From JALHQU01 sp043745295 (GTDB taxonomy: Bacteria; Planctomycetota; Planctomycetia; Gemmatales; Gemmataceae), in the NCBI GenBank assembly GCA_043745295.1, contig JAYTTN010000409.1, positions 1-5,552 of the forward strand: a DNA stretch of 5,552 bases. The letters are read 5' to 3'. Below are positions 5,516 through 5,552 of the stretch, piece after piece. The notes under the pieces were generated by a model. That model did no database searches. It saw nothing but the letters and a program-made list of their open reading frames with translations, and was not told the DNA's origin. Position numbers and translations under genes: made by a program. The stretch's first letter is position 1. Every line of letters starts with the position of its first letter.

Positions 5516-5541
5516 TCCTCTCGACGCAAACCCCTCACCCG
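5503..5541. repeat. Hairpin with 12 bp arms adjoining the REP-like unit
   Basis: CGGGTGAGGGGT (5503-5514) is the exact reverse complement of ACCCCTCACCCG (5530-5541), with a 15-base loop. It overlaps the end of the preceding REP-like unit, and its right arm looks like the end of an inverted copy that continues past the window edge. The loop length equals that of the large hairpin at 2920-2988. Confidence 0.7.
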
Positions 5542-5552
5542 CCTCGTGCTGC

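Larger units (their letters stand above)
5209..5552. other. Non-coding region upstream of the small gene and xerC
   Basis: No gene is confidently supported in these 344 bp. From left to right it holds: the ribosome site and a 5 bp inverted repeat near the small gene (5218-5248); a GC-rich stretch; a less GC-rich island of direct and inverted repeats (about 5314-5420); then REP-like palindromes to the right edge (5463-5552). Several short frames are open through the island on the plus strand, one encoding paired CxxC motifs, but none has a convincing start together with a sensible C-terminus. Confidence 0.6.

Noticed and set aside
5209..5538. Upstream extension of the 72-residue gene to 182 residues
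   Set aside because: The extension translates the repeat island and a REP-like unit, and the strong GGAGG at 5218-5222 fits the short start.

Overview
The window is GC-rich bacterial DNA whose content fits a planctomycete, most likely a Gemmata-like (Gemmataceae) genome. The reasons are a secreted sulfatase next to a secreted SASA-type esterase, a thioredoxin-fold protein with a signal peptide and TPR-like tail, GTG and TTG starts, and intergenic DNA full of short palindromic repeats. The assignment rests on gene content and style only; there is no rRNA or other phylogenetic marker here.

All five supported genes lie on the minus strand, so transcription runs from right to left. In transcription order they are: a 72-residue protein of unknown function (4990-5208); a XerC-type tyrosine recombinase (4023-4928, TTG start); a secreted thioredoxin-like protein with a TPR-like tail (3103-3951); a secreted sulfatase (1000-2682, GTG start); and a secreted SASA-family esterase (1-960, C-terminus off the left edge). 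The small protein and XerC are 61 bp apart, and XerC and the thioredoxin protein 71 bp apart, so these three could share a transcript. The sulfatase and esterase are 39 bp apart and very probably form a two-gene operon that removes sulfate and acyl groups from a polysaccharide in the periplasm or outside the cell.

The two groups are separated by a 420 bp gap (2683-3102) made largely of palindromes: REP-like units in opposite orientations around a near-perfect hairpin with 23 bp arms. Another copy of the same unit lies at the right edge (5463-5515). The right-hand gap (5209-5552) also holds a less GC-rich island (about 5314-5420) with three related TGT-N6-TGCAA units and a symmetrical 46 bp inverted repeat that overlaps a weak candidate promoter. 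This island is the least explained part of the window.

I found no tRNA, rRNA, CRISPR array, insertion sequence or clear defence system. The very long plus-strand open frame (4-4050) is best read as an antisense shadow of GC-rich genes. The best candidates for something undescribed are the repeat island upstream of the small gene and xerC, and the composite palindromic element between the thioredoxin and sulfatase genes.
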